The notes: generated by a model not told the origin, from the sequence alone. A stretch of 64,000 nucleotides of DNA from Cohnella fermenti (GCF_004801405.1 NZ_SSOB01000048.1:1-64000); one strand, 5' to 3'. Shown: positions 35,214 to 44,184, counted from the first letter of the stretch. Program-made: numbers and translations.

Positions 35214-35930
35214 ATGCGCAACTGGAAGAGGGAGGGATTCCGAATAGAGAGCAAAGAGCCGCTTCTTGTCGTGCAGGGAGTCGAGCGATCCTTCGATGTC
35301 GGGCATCAGAAGCTGAAGGTGCTGAAGGGGATCGATCTTACGTTATATCCGGAGCAGCTTGTCATGCTGAAGGGCCGATCGGGCTCGGGCAAGACGACGC
35401 TGATGAATCTGATGGGAGGGCTCGACACGCCGACGTCCGGTCAGATCTGGTTCCGCAAGCAGCCGTTCCACGAATGGGACGATGACCGCAGAACAGTCGT
35501 TAGACGGAAGGATATCGGATTTATTTTCCAAGCGTATGCCTTGATGCCGCTCTTGTCCGCTTACGAGAACGTGGAGCTGTCGATGCGAATGGCCGGCATT
35601 CCCCGCTCCGAATGGAAGCCGCGGGTGACGTCCTGCCTCGAGCTCGTCGGACTCGGCAAGCGAATGCACCACAGGCCGTCCGAGATGTCCGGGGGCGAGC
35701 AGCAGCGGGTCGCCATCGCGAAGGCGATCGCCCATAAGCCGAGCCTTCTGCTTGCGGACGAACCGACGGCGGAGCTCGATTCCCAGATGGCCGCGCAAGT
35801 GATGGCGGTATTCCGGGAGATTGTCGCGACCGAGAAGCTTACGATCTGCATGACGACACACGATACGACGATTATGGAGGTAGCCGACCATGTCTATGAG
35901 ATGGCGGACGGCGTCTTCGCCCAAGGGTGA
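35214..35930 (+). CDS. MacB/LolD-type ABC transporter ATP-binding protein
   Basis: Predicted ATPase of about 230-239 residues for the FtsX-type transporter downstream. Walker A GRSGSGKTT, signature MSGGEQQRVAIAKAI, Walker B LLLADEPTAELD and the switch MTTHDTT are intact. The start is uncertain. ATG 35214 (used here) and ATG 35190 have no ribosome site, while GGGAGGG at 35230-35236 is seven bases from ATA 35244, which would start the protein right at its first conserved strand. The end overlaps the next gene by 41 bases. Confidence 0.88.
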   Translation: MRNWKREGFRIESKEPLLVVQGVERSFDVGHQKLKVLKGIDLTLYPEQLVMLKGRSGSGKTTLMNLMGGLDTPTSGQIWFRKQPFHEWDDDRRTVVRRKDIGFIFQAYALMPLLSAYENVELSMRMAGIPRSEWKPRVTSCLELVGLGKRMHHRPSEMSGGEQQRVAIAKAIAHKPSLLLADEPTAELDSQMAAQVMAVFREIVATEKLTICMTTHDTTIMEVADHVYEMADGVFAQG

Positions 35931-37005
35931 GCGCGAGTCCGAACAAGCAAAGCCGAAGAGAAGAACCGCGGCCGGCCTTCTGGCCGTGCTGTCTCTGTCC
36001 GTCGCGGTAACGGGCTGCAGCCTGCTGCCGGACGAACCCGTGGAAGAGGATCTGTCCGCGATTCAACTGCCGCAGATCTCGAAGAAGCCGGAATACGAGG
36101 TGACGACGAAGACGCTCGAGAAGAAGGCGTCGTTCTCCGCGCGTTTGCTGTCGACGCAGGAGAAGTCGATCTATTACACGTCGAAGAGCTTGTCCGGCAA
36201 GTTTATCAAGAAGCTGTACATACAGAACGGCAGCAAGGTGACGGCCGGCCAGGTCATCGCGGAGCTGGACGTGGAGGACATGAAGAAGTCTCTTCGCAAC
36301 CAGCAGCTCTCGATGAGGAAGGCGGAGCTCGCCATGAAGGAGACGCTGCGCAAGAAGGACGAGATGGACCCGATCGACTTCGAGGAGCAGCAGATCGCGT
36401 TCGAGGAGCAGCGCCAGGCGATCGCCGACCTCGAGCAGGATATTGCCGATGCGGTGCTGACGGCGCCGTTCGCCGGGGAGGTCGTGTCGCTTACCGCCAA
36501 GGAAGGCGATGCGGTCGAGGCGTATAAATCGCTCGGCGTGATTGCGAATCCAAGCGAGCTGATTGTCGCAGCCGAGCCGTCGAAGGATTACCTCGAGAAG
36601 ATTACGGTCGGCATGGAAGCGACGATCGACGTGAACGGCACCGCGACGGTGACGGGCAAGGTGAAGAGCCTGCCGACGGCGACAAGCACGAGCGGCAACG
36701 GCCAGAACGGCGGGACGAACGAGACGAAGAGCATGGACCAGTACCTGCTCATCGAAGCGAAGGATCTGCCCAGTACGGCGGTCCGCGGCACGTACCTGAC
36801 CGTGTCGATCATTCTCAGCCGCAAGGAGAACGCGACCGTCATTCCGCTCTCCGCGCTGCGAACGGTAGGAGCCCGCACCTACGTGCAGGTCGCCGAGGCC
36901 GACGGCAGCAAGCGGGAGGTCGATGTCGAGGTCGGCCAGATGACCTCGACGGATGCCGAAGTGCTGCAGGGCTTAACACCGGGGCAGAAAGTCGTGGGTC
37001 AATAA
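35890..37005 (+). CDS. Efflux transporter periplasmic-adaptor-like (HlyD/MacA) lipoprotein
   Basis: Predicted 371-residue membrane fusion protein for a Gram-positive MacAB-like system. A charged N-terminus of about 25 residues precedes the hydrophobic segment and lipobox VTGC (Cys 43). The mature part has lipoyl-like halves (KLYIQNGSKVTAGQVIAELD and VVSLTAKEGDAVEAYKSLGVIA) flanking a coiled coil (residues about 130-180), then a beta-barrel and membrane-proximal domain. GGAGG at 35876-35880 lies nine bases before ATG 35890, inside the ATPase gene, so translation is coupled. Confidence 0.85.
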   Translation: MSMRWRTASSPKGERESEQAKPKRRTAAGLLAVLSLSVAVTGCSLLPDEPVEEDLSAIQLPQISKKPEYEVTTKTLEKKASFSARLLSTQEKSIYYTSKSLSGKFIKKLYIQNGSKVTAGQVIAELDVEDMKKSLRNQQLSMRKAELAMKETLRKKDEMDPIDFEEQQIAFEEQRQAIADLEQDIADAVLTAPFAGEVVSLTAKEGDAVEAYKSLGVIANPSELIVAAEPSKDYLEKITVGMEATIDVNGTATVTGKVKSLPTATSTSGNGQNGGTNETKSMDQYLLIEAKDLPSTAVRGTYLTVSIILSRKENATVIPLSALRTVGARTYVQVAEADGSKREVDVEVGQMTSTDAEVLQGLTPGQKVVGQ

Positions 37006-37008
37006 CGG

Positions 37009-39876
37009 ATGGGGGCGCTGATCCGATTCCTCTTCCGCAAGATGTGGAACACGCGCTGGTTGACGCTCAGTACTCTGGCCGGACTGCTTCTCGCCGTCGC
37101 GTTCACCACAAGCATTCCGATGTATGCGGACGGAGCGCTTAAGCGCGTCGTCGCGCAGTCGCTTCAGGAGAACAGCGAAGGGCTGCCCGCAGGGGCGCTT
37201 CGCGTGCTCTATCAGTCGACCGACGGCAAGACCGACCCGGACGCCTTCCGCAGCGTCGACGAGTACATTACCGAGGACATCCCGGCGAAGATCGGCTTCC
37301 CGCGCCAGGCGACGCAGAACAGCTTGACGATTCGCAGCGCCGAGGTGCAGCCGGAAGATCCGAGCGCGGTGGACGCGAGCCGCACGCGCAAGATGACGCT
37401 GAGCTCCTTCAGCGGGCTGAAGGAGCAGGTCGAGATGGCGGGCGGCGAGTGGTATGCCGACCGGGCGGCCGAAGACGGCACGATCCAGGCCGTCATGATG
37501 GAGGAGGCGATGTTCCGCAGCGACCTGCACGTTGGCGATGTGCTTCTCTATCCTATCTATTCGGGCCTTAATATTACGCTGAGAATCGAGATCGTCGGCT
37601 CCTTCAAGCCCAAGGAGAGCTCCGGAGGCTATTGGTATCAAGGGCTCGACAGCCTGATGTCGACGCTGTTCGTCGCCGAGCCGGCGATGAAGGAGGATCT
37701 CGTCGCCGGGCAAGGCATTCCGCTGCAGATGGCGAGCTGGTATGCGGCTTACGATCTGAGGGAGATCAAGACGAGCCAGCTCTCGCCTCTCGAGGACACG
37801 CTCGGCCGCATCGACATCGACGTGTACCAGAAGCTGAAGGGGACCCACCTGGACATCTCCTTCGACGAGATGCTCGGGCAGTTCCGCCGCGACAGCCTCC
37901 AGTTGCAGACGATGCTGTTCACGCTGGCCGCACCGATGATCGCGATGGTGTTCTACTTCATCACGATGAACGCCCGCCAGGCGCTGGAGAAGCAGCGTTC
38001 GGACATCGCGGTCATGCGCAGCCGCGGGGCCGGCAAGCGGCAGATTCTGCTTATCTTCCTGATGGAAGGCGTTCTGCTCGGTCTGATCTCGCTGCTCGCA
38101 GGGCCGTTCATCGGCTGGTTCATGGCGAAGAGCATCGGTTCGGCGAGCGGGTTCCTAGAATTCGTCAACCGCAAGGCGATTCCGGTCGGCTTCGGGACGG
38201 AGAGCATTCTCGCCGGCCTTGCCGCCGTTCTTGTCGCGATCGGCGCGGCGGTCATTCCGGCGTTCGTCTACACGCGAACGTCGATCGTCGACCATAAGCG
38301 GCGGATGGCGAGAAGCGACCAGTCGCCGACCTGGCAGCGATGGTTCCTCGATGTCGCGCTGCTCGGCGTCGCCGCTTACGGCTGGTATCTGTTCAACGAG
38401 CGCCAGATGGTCAGCTTCAAGACGGGAATGACGACGGATCAGCTTAACGTTCAGCCGTTCCTGTTCTTCGTCCCTGCGATCAGCATCTTCGCGGCGGGAT
38501 TGTTCTTCCTAAGGCTGTTCCCGCTGCTGCTGAAGCTGTTCAACCGTCTGTGGCGAACGATTCTGCCGGTTCCGCTTTACTTGACGCTGACGCAGTTGTC
38601 CCGCTCGTCCCGCTCTTATTATCCGCTTATGATTCTGCTCATTCTGACGCTCGGCCTCGGGGTGTACAACGCTTCCGCGGCGCGCACGATCGATTTGAAC
38701 TCGGAGGAGCGAATTCTGTACCAGTACGGAACCGACGTCGTCGTGACGACCGTATGGGAAGGGACCGCGGACCTGAACTCCGGCAGCGGTTCCGGCGGAG
38801 GCTCCGGCCAGGGCGGGGGGCAAGGCGGCCAGGGGGGCCAAGGCGGCGGGCAAGGGCAGACGTCCGGCCCGTCCAAGGTCATCTACTCGGAGCCGCCGTT
38901 CGAGGTGTTCCGCACGCTGCCCGGCGTGGAGCAAGCCGCGAGGGTGCTTCAAGCCAAGGTGGACGTGAGGGTGAACGACCGGTCGGCCGGCCAAGGGACG
39001 ATCGTCGGCATCGACAACGTCGACTTCGCCCGCGTCGCCTGGTTCCGGGACGATCTGTACCCGGCAAACCCGTATAAGTATCTCGCGCTTATGGGCAAGG
39101 GCGCGGAGTACTCGCTGATCTCCTCCAACCTGGCGGAGAAGTACAACCTGAAGCCCGGCGACGAGATTCAGGCGGTCGTGCAGGAGCAGGTCGTGCGCTT
39201 TATCGTTGCGGCGGTGCTGCCGTATTGGCCGGCGCAATATCCGTCCGAGTCGCCGTTCATCGTGGCGAACCTCGATTATGTGTACGACGAGGCGCCGATG
39301 ATGCCGTACGACGTCTGGCTGAAGATGGAGCCGGAGGCGAAGGTCGCGCCGCTCATTCCGGAGCTTCAGGAGAAGGGGATCGAGATCGCGGCGATCAGCG
39401 ACGCGAGAAGCGAGCTGATCGCACAGAGCAAGCATCCGGCGCGCGGCGGCGTGTTCGGCATTCTGAGCCTCGGCTTCCTGGTGACGATCGTCGTCTCGCT
39501 GTCCGGCTACATTCTGTTCTGGTTCTTCAACCTGTCCGGACGGATTGTGCAGATCGGCATTCTGAGAGCGATGGGATTGTCGCGCAAGCAGCTTACCGGC
39601 ATGCTGCTGCTCGAGCAGGTGTTCACCGCGGGATTGTCCATCGGGCTCGGCATCGGCATCGGGAAGCTCGCAAGCATTCTGTTCCTCCCGTTCCTGCAGA
39701 CGACGGACAACGCCGCAGGACAGATTCCGCCGTTCCGCGTCGTCTTCGACAACGTGGACACGAACCGGCTGTATATCGTCGTCGGCGTCATGATGCTGAT
39801 CGGCGTCGCGATGCTGGTTGCCCATATCAGACGCCTCAAGGTCCATCAGGCCGTGAAGCTCGGAGAGGAGCGCTAA
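37009..39876 (+). CDS. Large FtsX/MacB-like ABC transporter permease
   Basis: Predicted 955-residue membrane protein with two FtsX-type permease modules. The first TM is near residues 15-36, a cluster at about 300-450, more around 500-560, and the last three at about 825-945. Large outside domains separate them. Residues about 590-620 are a low-complexity Gly/Gln/Ser linker rich in GGQGG. Sequences such as MRSRGAGKRQILLIFLMEGVLLG and LRAMGLSRKQLTGMLLLEQ match the FtsX cytoplasmic coupling segments. It starts three bases after the adaptor stop. Likely exports or extracts an envelope-associated molecule; the substrate is unknown. Confidence 0.88.
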   Translation: MGALIRFLFRKMWNTRWLTLSTLAGLLLAVAFTTSIPMYADGALKRVVAQSLQENSEGLPAGALRVLYQSTDGKTDPDAFRSVDEYITEDIPAKIGFPRQATQNSLTIRSAEVQPEDPSAVDASRTRKMTLSSFSGLKEQVEMAGGEWYADRAAEDGTIQAVMMEEAMFRSDLHVGDVLLYPIYSGLNITLRIEIVGSFKPKESSGGYWYQGLDSLMSTLFVAEPAMKEDLVAGQGIPLQMASWYAAYDLREIKTSQLSPLEDTLGRIDIDVYQKLKGTHLDISFDEMLGQFRRDSLQLQTMLFTLAAPMIAMVFYFITMNARQALEKQRSDIAVMRSRGAGKRQILLIFLMEGVLLGLISLLAGPFIGWFMAKSIGSASGFLEFVNRKAIPVGFGTESILAGLAAVLVAIGAAVIPAFVYTRTSIVDHKRRMARSDQSPTWQRWFLDVALLGVAAYGWYLFNERQMVSFKTGMTTDQLNVQPFLFFVPAISIFAAGLFFLRLFPLLLKLFNRLWRTILPVPLYLTLTQLSRSSRSYYPLMILLILTLGLGVYNASAARTIDLNSEERILYQYGTDVVVTTVWEGTADLNSGSGSGGGSGQGGGQGGQGGQGGGQGQTSGPSKVIYSEPPFEVFRTLPGVEQAARVLQAKVDVRVNDRSAGQGTIVGIDNVDFARVAWFRDDLYPANPYKYLALMGKGAEYSLISSNLAEKYNLKPGDEIQAVVQEQVVRFIVAAVLPYWPAQYPSESPFIVANLDYVYDEAPMMPYDVWLKMEPEAKVAPLIPELQEKGIEIAAISDARSELIAQSKHPARGGVFGILSLGFLVTIVVSLSGYILFWFFNLSGRIVQIGILRAMGLSRKQLTGMLLLEQVFTAGLSIGLGIGIGKLASILFLPFLQTTDNAAGQIPPFRVVFDNVDTNRLYIVVGVMMLIGVAMLVAHIRRLKVHQAVKLGEER

Positions 39877-39880
39877 TCGC

Positions 39881-40771
39881 ATGATCCATTGCGAAGGACT
39901 CGTAAAGATTTACAAGACGGACGATCTGGAGGTCGTCGCCCTCCAAGGCTTGAACCTGTCGGTTCAGGAAGGCGAGATGATGGCTATCATCGGCAACAGC
40001 GGCAGCGGGAAGTCGACGCTGCTGAACATTCTCGGCGGTCTCGACCGCCCCTCCGCCGGCCAGGTCAAGGTCGGTCCGTGGGACCTGCTCAAGGCGACCG
40101 AAGAGGATCTGGTCAAGTACAAGCGGGACACGGTCGGCTTCATCTGGCAGAACAACGCCCGCAATCTGCTTCCGTTCCTGAGCGCGCTCGAGAACGTCGA
40201 GATGCCGATGATGTTCTCCGGCAAGACGGACCGCGCGTACGCGAAGCAACTGCTCGAGTGGGTCGGGCTGAAGGAACGGATGCACAACAAGCTGACGCAG
40301 CTGTCGGGAGGGGAGCAGCAGCGCGTCGCGATCGCGATCTCTCTTGCGAACAAGCCGCAGATGCTGCTCGCCGATGAACCAACGGGCTCCGTCGACACTC
40401 GCACCTCGGACGTTATCATGGATATTTTCCGCCGGTTTAATCGTGAACTTGGACTGACGATCGTCATCGTTACGCACGATCTGTCGCTGGCCGGCAAGGT
40501 GGACCGCGTTGTTGCGATCCGCGACGGCCTCACGAGCACAGAGTTCATCAAGCGGAATCCGAACCTGGACGACGCCAAGGTTCCGCACGGAACCGGCTCC
40601 GCGCTCGGAGAGGTGCACGAAGCGTACGTCGTTGTCGACCGTTACGGCCGGCTGCAGATTCCGAAGGAGTATCTGCAGAGCCTCGGCATCGACGACAAGG
40701 CAAGCCTGGAATTCGACGGAGAGAAGATCGGCATCAAAGCTCCGAAATCATTGGAGGGGGAAACCGCATGA
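39881..40771 (+). CDS. ABC transporter ATP-binding protein fused to an AbrB/SpoVT-like C-terminal domain
   Basis: Predicted 296-residue protein. Residues 1-225 form an ATPase of the MacB/LolD type (GNSGSGKST, LSGGEQQRVAIAISL, MLLADEPTGSVD, VTHDLS). After a short linker, residues about 249-288 read like an AbrB/MazE swapped-hairpin unit (VVVDRYGRLQIPKEYLQSLGID, then LEFDGEKIGIKAP). GGAGAGGAG precedes ATG 39881. The system thus has two ATPases for one large permease, perhaps one for each module. Its stop overlaps the next start (ATGA). Confidence 0.87.
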   Translation: MIHCEGLVKIYKTDDLEVVALQGLNLSVQEGEMMAIIGNSGSGKSTLLNILGGLDRPSAGQVKVGPWDLLKATEEDLVKYKRDTVGFIWQNNARNLLPFLSALENVEMPMMFSGKTDRAYAKQLLEWVGLKERMHNKLTQLSGGEQQRVAIAISLANKPQMLLADEPTGSVDTRTSDVIMDIFRRFNRELGLTIVIVTHDLSLAGKVDRVVAIRDGLTSTEFIKRNPNLDDAKVPHGTGSALGEVHEAYVVVDRYGRLQIPKEYLQSLGIDDKASLEFDGEKIGIKAPKSLEGETA

Positions 40772-42303
40772 CTACGTTTTACGCTTCGAAGGCAAGAAAG
40801 TGGGTGCTCGTCGGCACAAGTCTCGCCATGCTCGTCCCGATTCTGGCCGCCTGCAGCGACGGGGGCAGCAACGATCCGAACAATCGCCGCACGCTCCGCA
40901 TCGGCACGATGTACGGCAGCTCGAGCGACGAATCTTACTTCCGGCAGCAATACACCGACCTGTTCGAATTCGCGAACTCGAACATCGACATCGAGATTGT
41001 TCCGGCGATCGATTACACCGAGTCGCAGTTCAACACGGCGGAAGAGAACCAGAACAACAACAACGACCCGATCAAGAAAGTGAAGGAATTGATGACGGGC
41101 GCCAATCCGATCGATGTCATGATTCTTGACTCCGGCGTGCTCGGCAGCCTTATTCAAGACAATCTCCTGATGCCTCTCGACGCGAAGATGAAGGAGGACA
41201 AAATCGATCCGAACGATTACGTCCCGGCCGTCATCGACGGAATCAAGGCACAGGGGGACGATCAGCTCTATGCGCTTGCGCCGACCTATACACCATCCGC
41301 TCTCTTCTATAATAAGAAGATTTTCAGCAAGATGAACGTCAGCCCGCCGCAGGAGAACATCACGTGGGATCAGCTGTTTAACCTGGCTCGGCAGCTCAAG
41401 AGCGGAGAAGGCAAGGATGCGACGTTCGGCTTCTCGTTTAACCAATGGGGCTACAGCGATCCTTACAACGATATGATCAACTATGCCGCTCCGCTGCAGC
41501 TCAAGCTCTTCGATTCGAACGCGGAGAAGATGACGGTCAATACGCCGCAATGGGAGAACGTCTGGACGACGATCTCGCAGTTGTACAAGGATCATATTCT
41601 GCCGACGACGGAAGATCTGCAGATCGATTACAACAATGTCGATAACACGCGATACAACCCGTTCCAACAGCAGACATTCTTTAACGGCAAGTCCGCCATG
41701 GTCATCGCCAACTACAGCTTTATCAACGATATCGACTCCTACAACAAGAACTACCAGAAGTTCGAAGGCATGGAGGCGCTCGATTGGGACGTCGTCCAGG
41801 TGCCGACCTTCTCGGAAGCGCCGGGCGTCAGCAGCTACATCTACATGAGTTCGCTCGCCGGCATCAACGCGAAGGCGCCGAATCCGGACGACGCTTGGAA
41901 GTTCGTGAAGTTCATGAACGGCAAGGACTGGGGCAAGCTGAAGTCCCGCAGCAGCTACGAGATGCCGGCGCTGAAGGAATTCATCAAGGTGAAGGACGGC
42001 ATGTCCTATAACATCGATGCGTTCACGACGACCAAGCCGATCTTGAATTCGAACACGTACGCCGAGCAGCAGCTCTACACCGAGCGGCCGAACCTGTACC
42101 AGATCCAGTCGCTGGCCCAGACCGAGTTCAACAAGGTGATCCAGAACGAGATGACGGTCAAGGAGGCGCTCGCCGAATTCGAGACGAAGGGCAACGACCT
42201 GCTGCAGAAAATCAAGCTGAATCCTTCCGGACCGATGGAAGGAGTAGGCGGCGATGTGTACGGCGGCGGCGGAGCGATCGAGATCAAACCGATGATTGAC
42301 TGA
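40768..42303 (+). CDS. Family 1 extracellular solute-binding lipoprotein, paralogue A
   Basis: Predicted 511-residue lipoprotein (lipobox LAAC, Cys 29) with a solute-binding-protein fold: RTLRIGTMYGSSSDESYFRQQY, NPIDVMILDSGVLGSLI, PTYTPSALFYNKKIF and NAKAPNPDDAWKFVKFMNG. GGAGGGGGAAA precedes ATG 40768, which overlaps the ATPase stop. No MalF/MalG permease is nearby; it is coupled instead to an FtsX-type transporter, which is unusual for this protein class. The Gly-rich end GGDVYGGGG is also notable. A close relative follows at 42495. Confidence 0.87.
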   Translation: MTTFYASKARKWVLVGTSLAMLVPILAACSDGGSNDPNNRRTLRIGTMYGSSSDESYFRQQYTDLFEFANSNIDIEIVPAIDYTESQFNTAEENQNNNNDPIKKVKELMTGANPIDVMILDSGVLGSLIQDNLLMPLDAKMKEDKIDPNDYVPAVIDGIKAQGDDQLYALAPTYTPSALFYNKKIFSKMNVSPPQENITWDQLFNLARQLKSGEGKDATFGFSFNQWGYSDPYNDMINYAAPLQLKLFDSNAEKMTVNTPQWENVWTTISQLYKDHILPTTEDLQIDYNNVDNTRYNPFQQQTFFNGKSAMVIANYSFINDIDSYNKNYQKFEGMEALDWDVVQVPTFSEAPGVSSYIYMSSLAGINAKAPNPDDAWKFVKFMNGKDWGKLKSRSSYEMPALKEFIKVKDGMSYNIDAFTTTKPILNSNTYAEQQLYTERPNLYQIQSLAQTEFNKVIQNEMTVKEALAEFETKGNDLLQKIKLNPSGPMEGVGGDVYGGGGAIEIKPMID

Positions 42304-42402
42304 TCGCTGCGAATGAATGCTTCGCCAGATCCGGCTATTCTCTAGAACCGGCTATTCTCCAGCACTCATCTCCCGACTAACAACAATCGACGGACATCCA
42401 AC

Positions 42403-42455
42403 ACCGCGGGATTCAGGACAGAGGGGACGACTCTGGATTCCGCGGCTTTTTTTCG
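42403..42455 (+). terminator. Intrinsic terminator after solute-binding paralogue A
   Basis: CCGCGG and CCGCGG, with CAGAG/CTCTG nested inside, form a hairpin followed by seven T and a second T run. It closes the 35.2-42.3 kb operon. Confidence 0.85.
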
Positions 42456-42494
42456 GTTTTTTATCGTTCTTTTATATAGAAGGAGGGGCTTATC

Positions 42495-44036
42495 ATCGTA
42501 AAGAAAACAAAAACAATCGCCGCCACGTTATCTCTGCTTATGCTTGCGCCGCTTGCCGCCGCTTGCTCGAGCGACAATTCGGACGACCCGAACAACCGCC
42601 GCACGCTGCGCATCGGGATGCTGTACGGCAGCACGGACAACGAGTCCTACTTCCGCCAGCAATACACGGACATGTTCGAGCTTGCGAGCGGCAACATCGA
42701 CATCGAGATCGTGAACGCGTACGACTGGAGCGAGATGCAGTACGCCACCGAGGAAGAACGCAAGGAGAACCCGCAGCCGGAGACGATGGAGCTGTACAAG
42801 AAGCTGCTGACCGGCACGAATCCGGTGGACGTCGTTATGCTGGACACGGGAACGATTGCCGAGCTGGTCCAGAACAACCTGATCAAGCCGCTCGATTCGC
42901 TGCTCAAGAAGGATAAGATCGATCTGGCCGAGTATGTGCCTTCGGTCATCGACTACATACGCGAGCAAGGGAACGGGCAGATCTACGGACTGACGCCGAC
43001 GTTCTCTTCGTCCGCCTTGTTCTACAACAAGAAGCTGTTCAGCGAGAAGGGCGTAACGCCTCCGACCGACGACATGACGTGGGAGCAGATCTACACGCTG
43101 GCGCGTCAACTGGCCTCGGGAGAAGGGGAGGACGCGGTTTACGGGCTCGCTCTCAACGACTGGGGCGGCGGCTTGCAATTCTATAACGTGCAGAACATCG
43201 TCGCTCCGCTCAAGCTCAGAACGTTCGATACGGAGGGAGAGAAGATGACGGTCGATACGCCGCAGTGGGAGCAAGCCTGGTCGGAACCGATCAAGCTATA
43301 CCAGGACCATGTCATCCCGAAGCCGGAGGATCTCCAGAAGGAGCAGCCGCAGGACGGCAACTACCGCTATGATCCTTATCAGCAGCGACCTTTCTTCTCC
43401 GGACGAGTGGCGATGATGATCGGCAGCTACAACATGGTGAACGAACTGGCGACCTTCAATCAGAATGTGGAGAAAATGGACGGCTACGAAGCGATCGATT
43501 GGGACGTGGTCACGTATCCGCAACTGTCGCAGGCACCGGGCATCGGCGGCAACATGTATCTGAGCCAGCTCATGGGCATCAACGCGACTGCGCCCAACGA
43601 GAAGGATGCTTGGGAGTTCATCAAGTTCGTCAACGGCGAGGATACCGCCAAGTTCAAGGCGCGCAGCCAATACGAGCTCAGCACGCTGCAGCAGTTCGTC
43701 AAGCCGAGGGAAGGATCGACGTTCCACATGGAGGCGTTCACGAAGCTGAAGCCGGTCTCGTACGAGATGAACGATGCGGACGAGAAGCTGTACAAGGATC
43801 GTCCGAACCTCAATCTGCTGTACACCTTGAGCGAACAGGCGTTCAACAAGGCGCTCAGCGGGGACATGTCGGTCAAGGAGGCGCTTGCCGACTGGCAGGC
43901 GAAGGGCGACGAGCTGCTGCAGAAGATCAAGGCGAACCCGACCGGGGACATCGACATGTCGGCGTACGTGGATCAGAACGCGATGACCGATAGGGACAGG
44001 GTCATGGCAGCCGCCGGCATGGCCGTCGGAGGGTAA
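42495..44036 (+). CDS. Family 1 extracellular solute-binding lipoprotein, paralogue B (ATC in place of a start codon)
   Basis: Predicted 513-residue paralogue of the preceding lipoprotein, sharing DPNNRRTLRIG, YGS-ESYFRQQYTDMFE and the same C-terminal pattern. GGAGG at 42482-42486 is eight bases before ATC 42495. From there the frame reads VKKTKTIAATLSLLMLAPLAAAC, a complete lipoprotein signal peptide with Cys 24. The first ATG in frame (42540) would leave only eight residues before that Cys, too few for export. So the gene either starts at ATC, carries a point change in its start codon, or has a sequencing error there. Confidence 0.75.
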   Translation: MVKKTKTIAATLSLLMLAPLAAACSSDNSDDPNNRRTLRIGMLYGSTDNESYFRQQYTDMFELASGNIDIEIVNAYDWSEMQYATEEERKENPQPETMELYKKLLTGTNPVDVVMLDTGTIAELVQNNLIKPLDSLLKKDKIDLAEYVPSVIDYIREQGNGQIYGLTPTFSSSALFYNKKLFSEKGVTPPTDDMTWEQIYTLARQLASGEGEDAVYGLALNDWGGGLQFYNVQNIVAPLKLRTFDTEGEKMTVDTPQWEQAWSEPIKLYQDHVIPKPEDLQKEQPQDGNYRYDPYQQRPFFSGRVAMMIGSYNMVNELATFNQNVEKMDGYEAIDWDVVTYPQLSQAPGIGGNMYLSQLMGINATAPNEKDAWEFIKFVNGEDTAKFKARSQYELSTLQQFVKPREGSTFHMEAFTKLKPVSYEMNDADEKLYKDRPNLNLLYTLSEQAFNKALSGDMSVKEALADWQAKGDELLQKIKANPTGDIDMSAYVDQNAMTDRDRVMAAAGMAVGG

Positions 44037-44051
44037 GCAAAGGTGGAATGA

Positions 44052-44155
44052 CGGAAGATCGGAAGACCGGGAGACCGGAAAGACGGAAGACCGGGAGACC
44101 GGGAGACCGGAAAGTAGGAAAGCAGGAAAGACGGAAAGACGGAAAGACGGAAGAC
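44052..44155 (+). repeat. Purine-rich tandem octamer array (13 units)
   Basis: Thirteen 8-base units without length changes run from 44052 to 44155. Variants include CGGAAGAC, CGGGAGAC and CGGAAAGA. The array lies between the stop of the lipoprotein gene and its terminator, so it would be in the 3' untranslated RNA. The plus strand is almost pure purine apart from one C per unit. Confidence 0.85.
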
Positions 44156-44163
44156 GGGAAGAG

Positions 44164-44184
44164 CCGCCCTAGTGGGCGGTTTTT
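44164..44184 (+). terminator. Intrinsic terminator after paralogue B
   Basis: CCGCCC (44164-44169) pairs with GGGCGG (44174-44179); five T follow. Confidence 0.85.
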
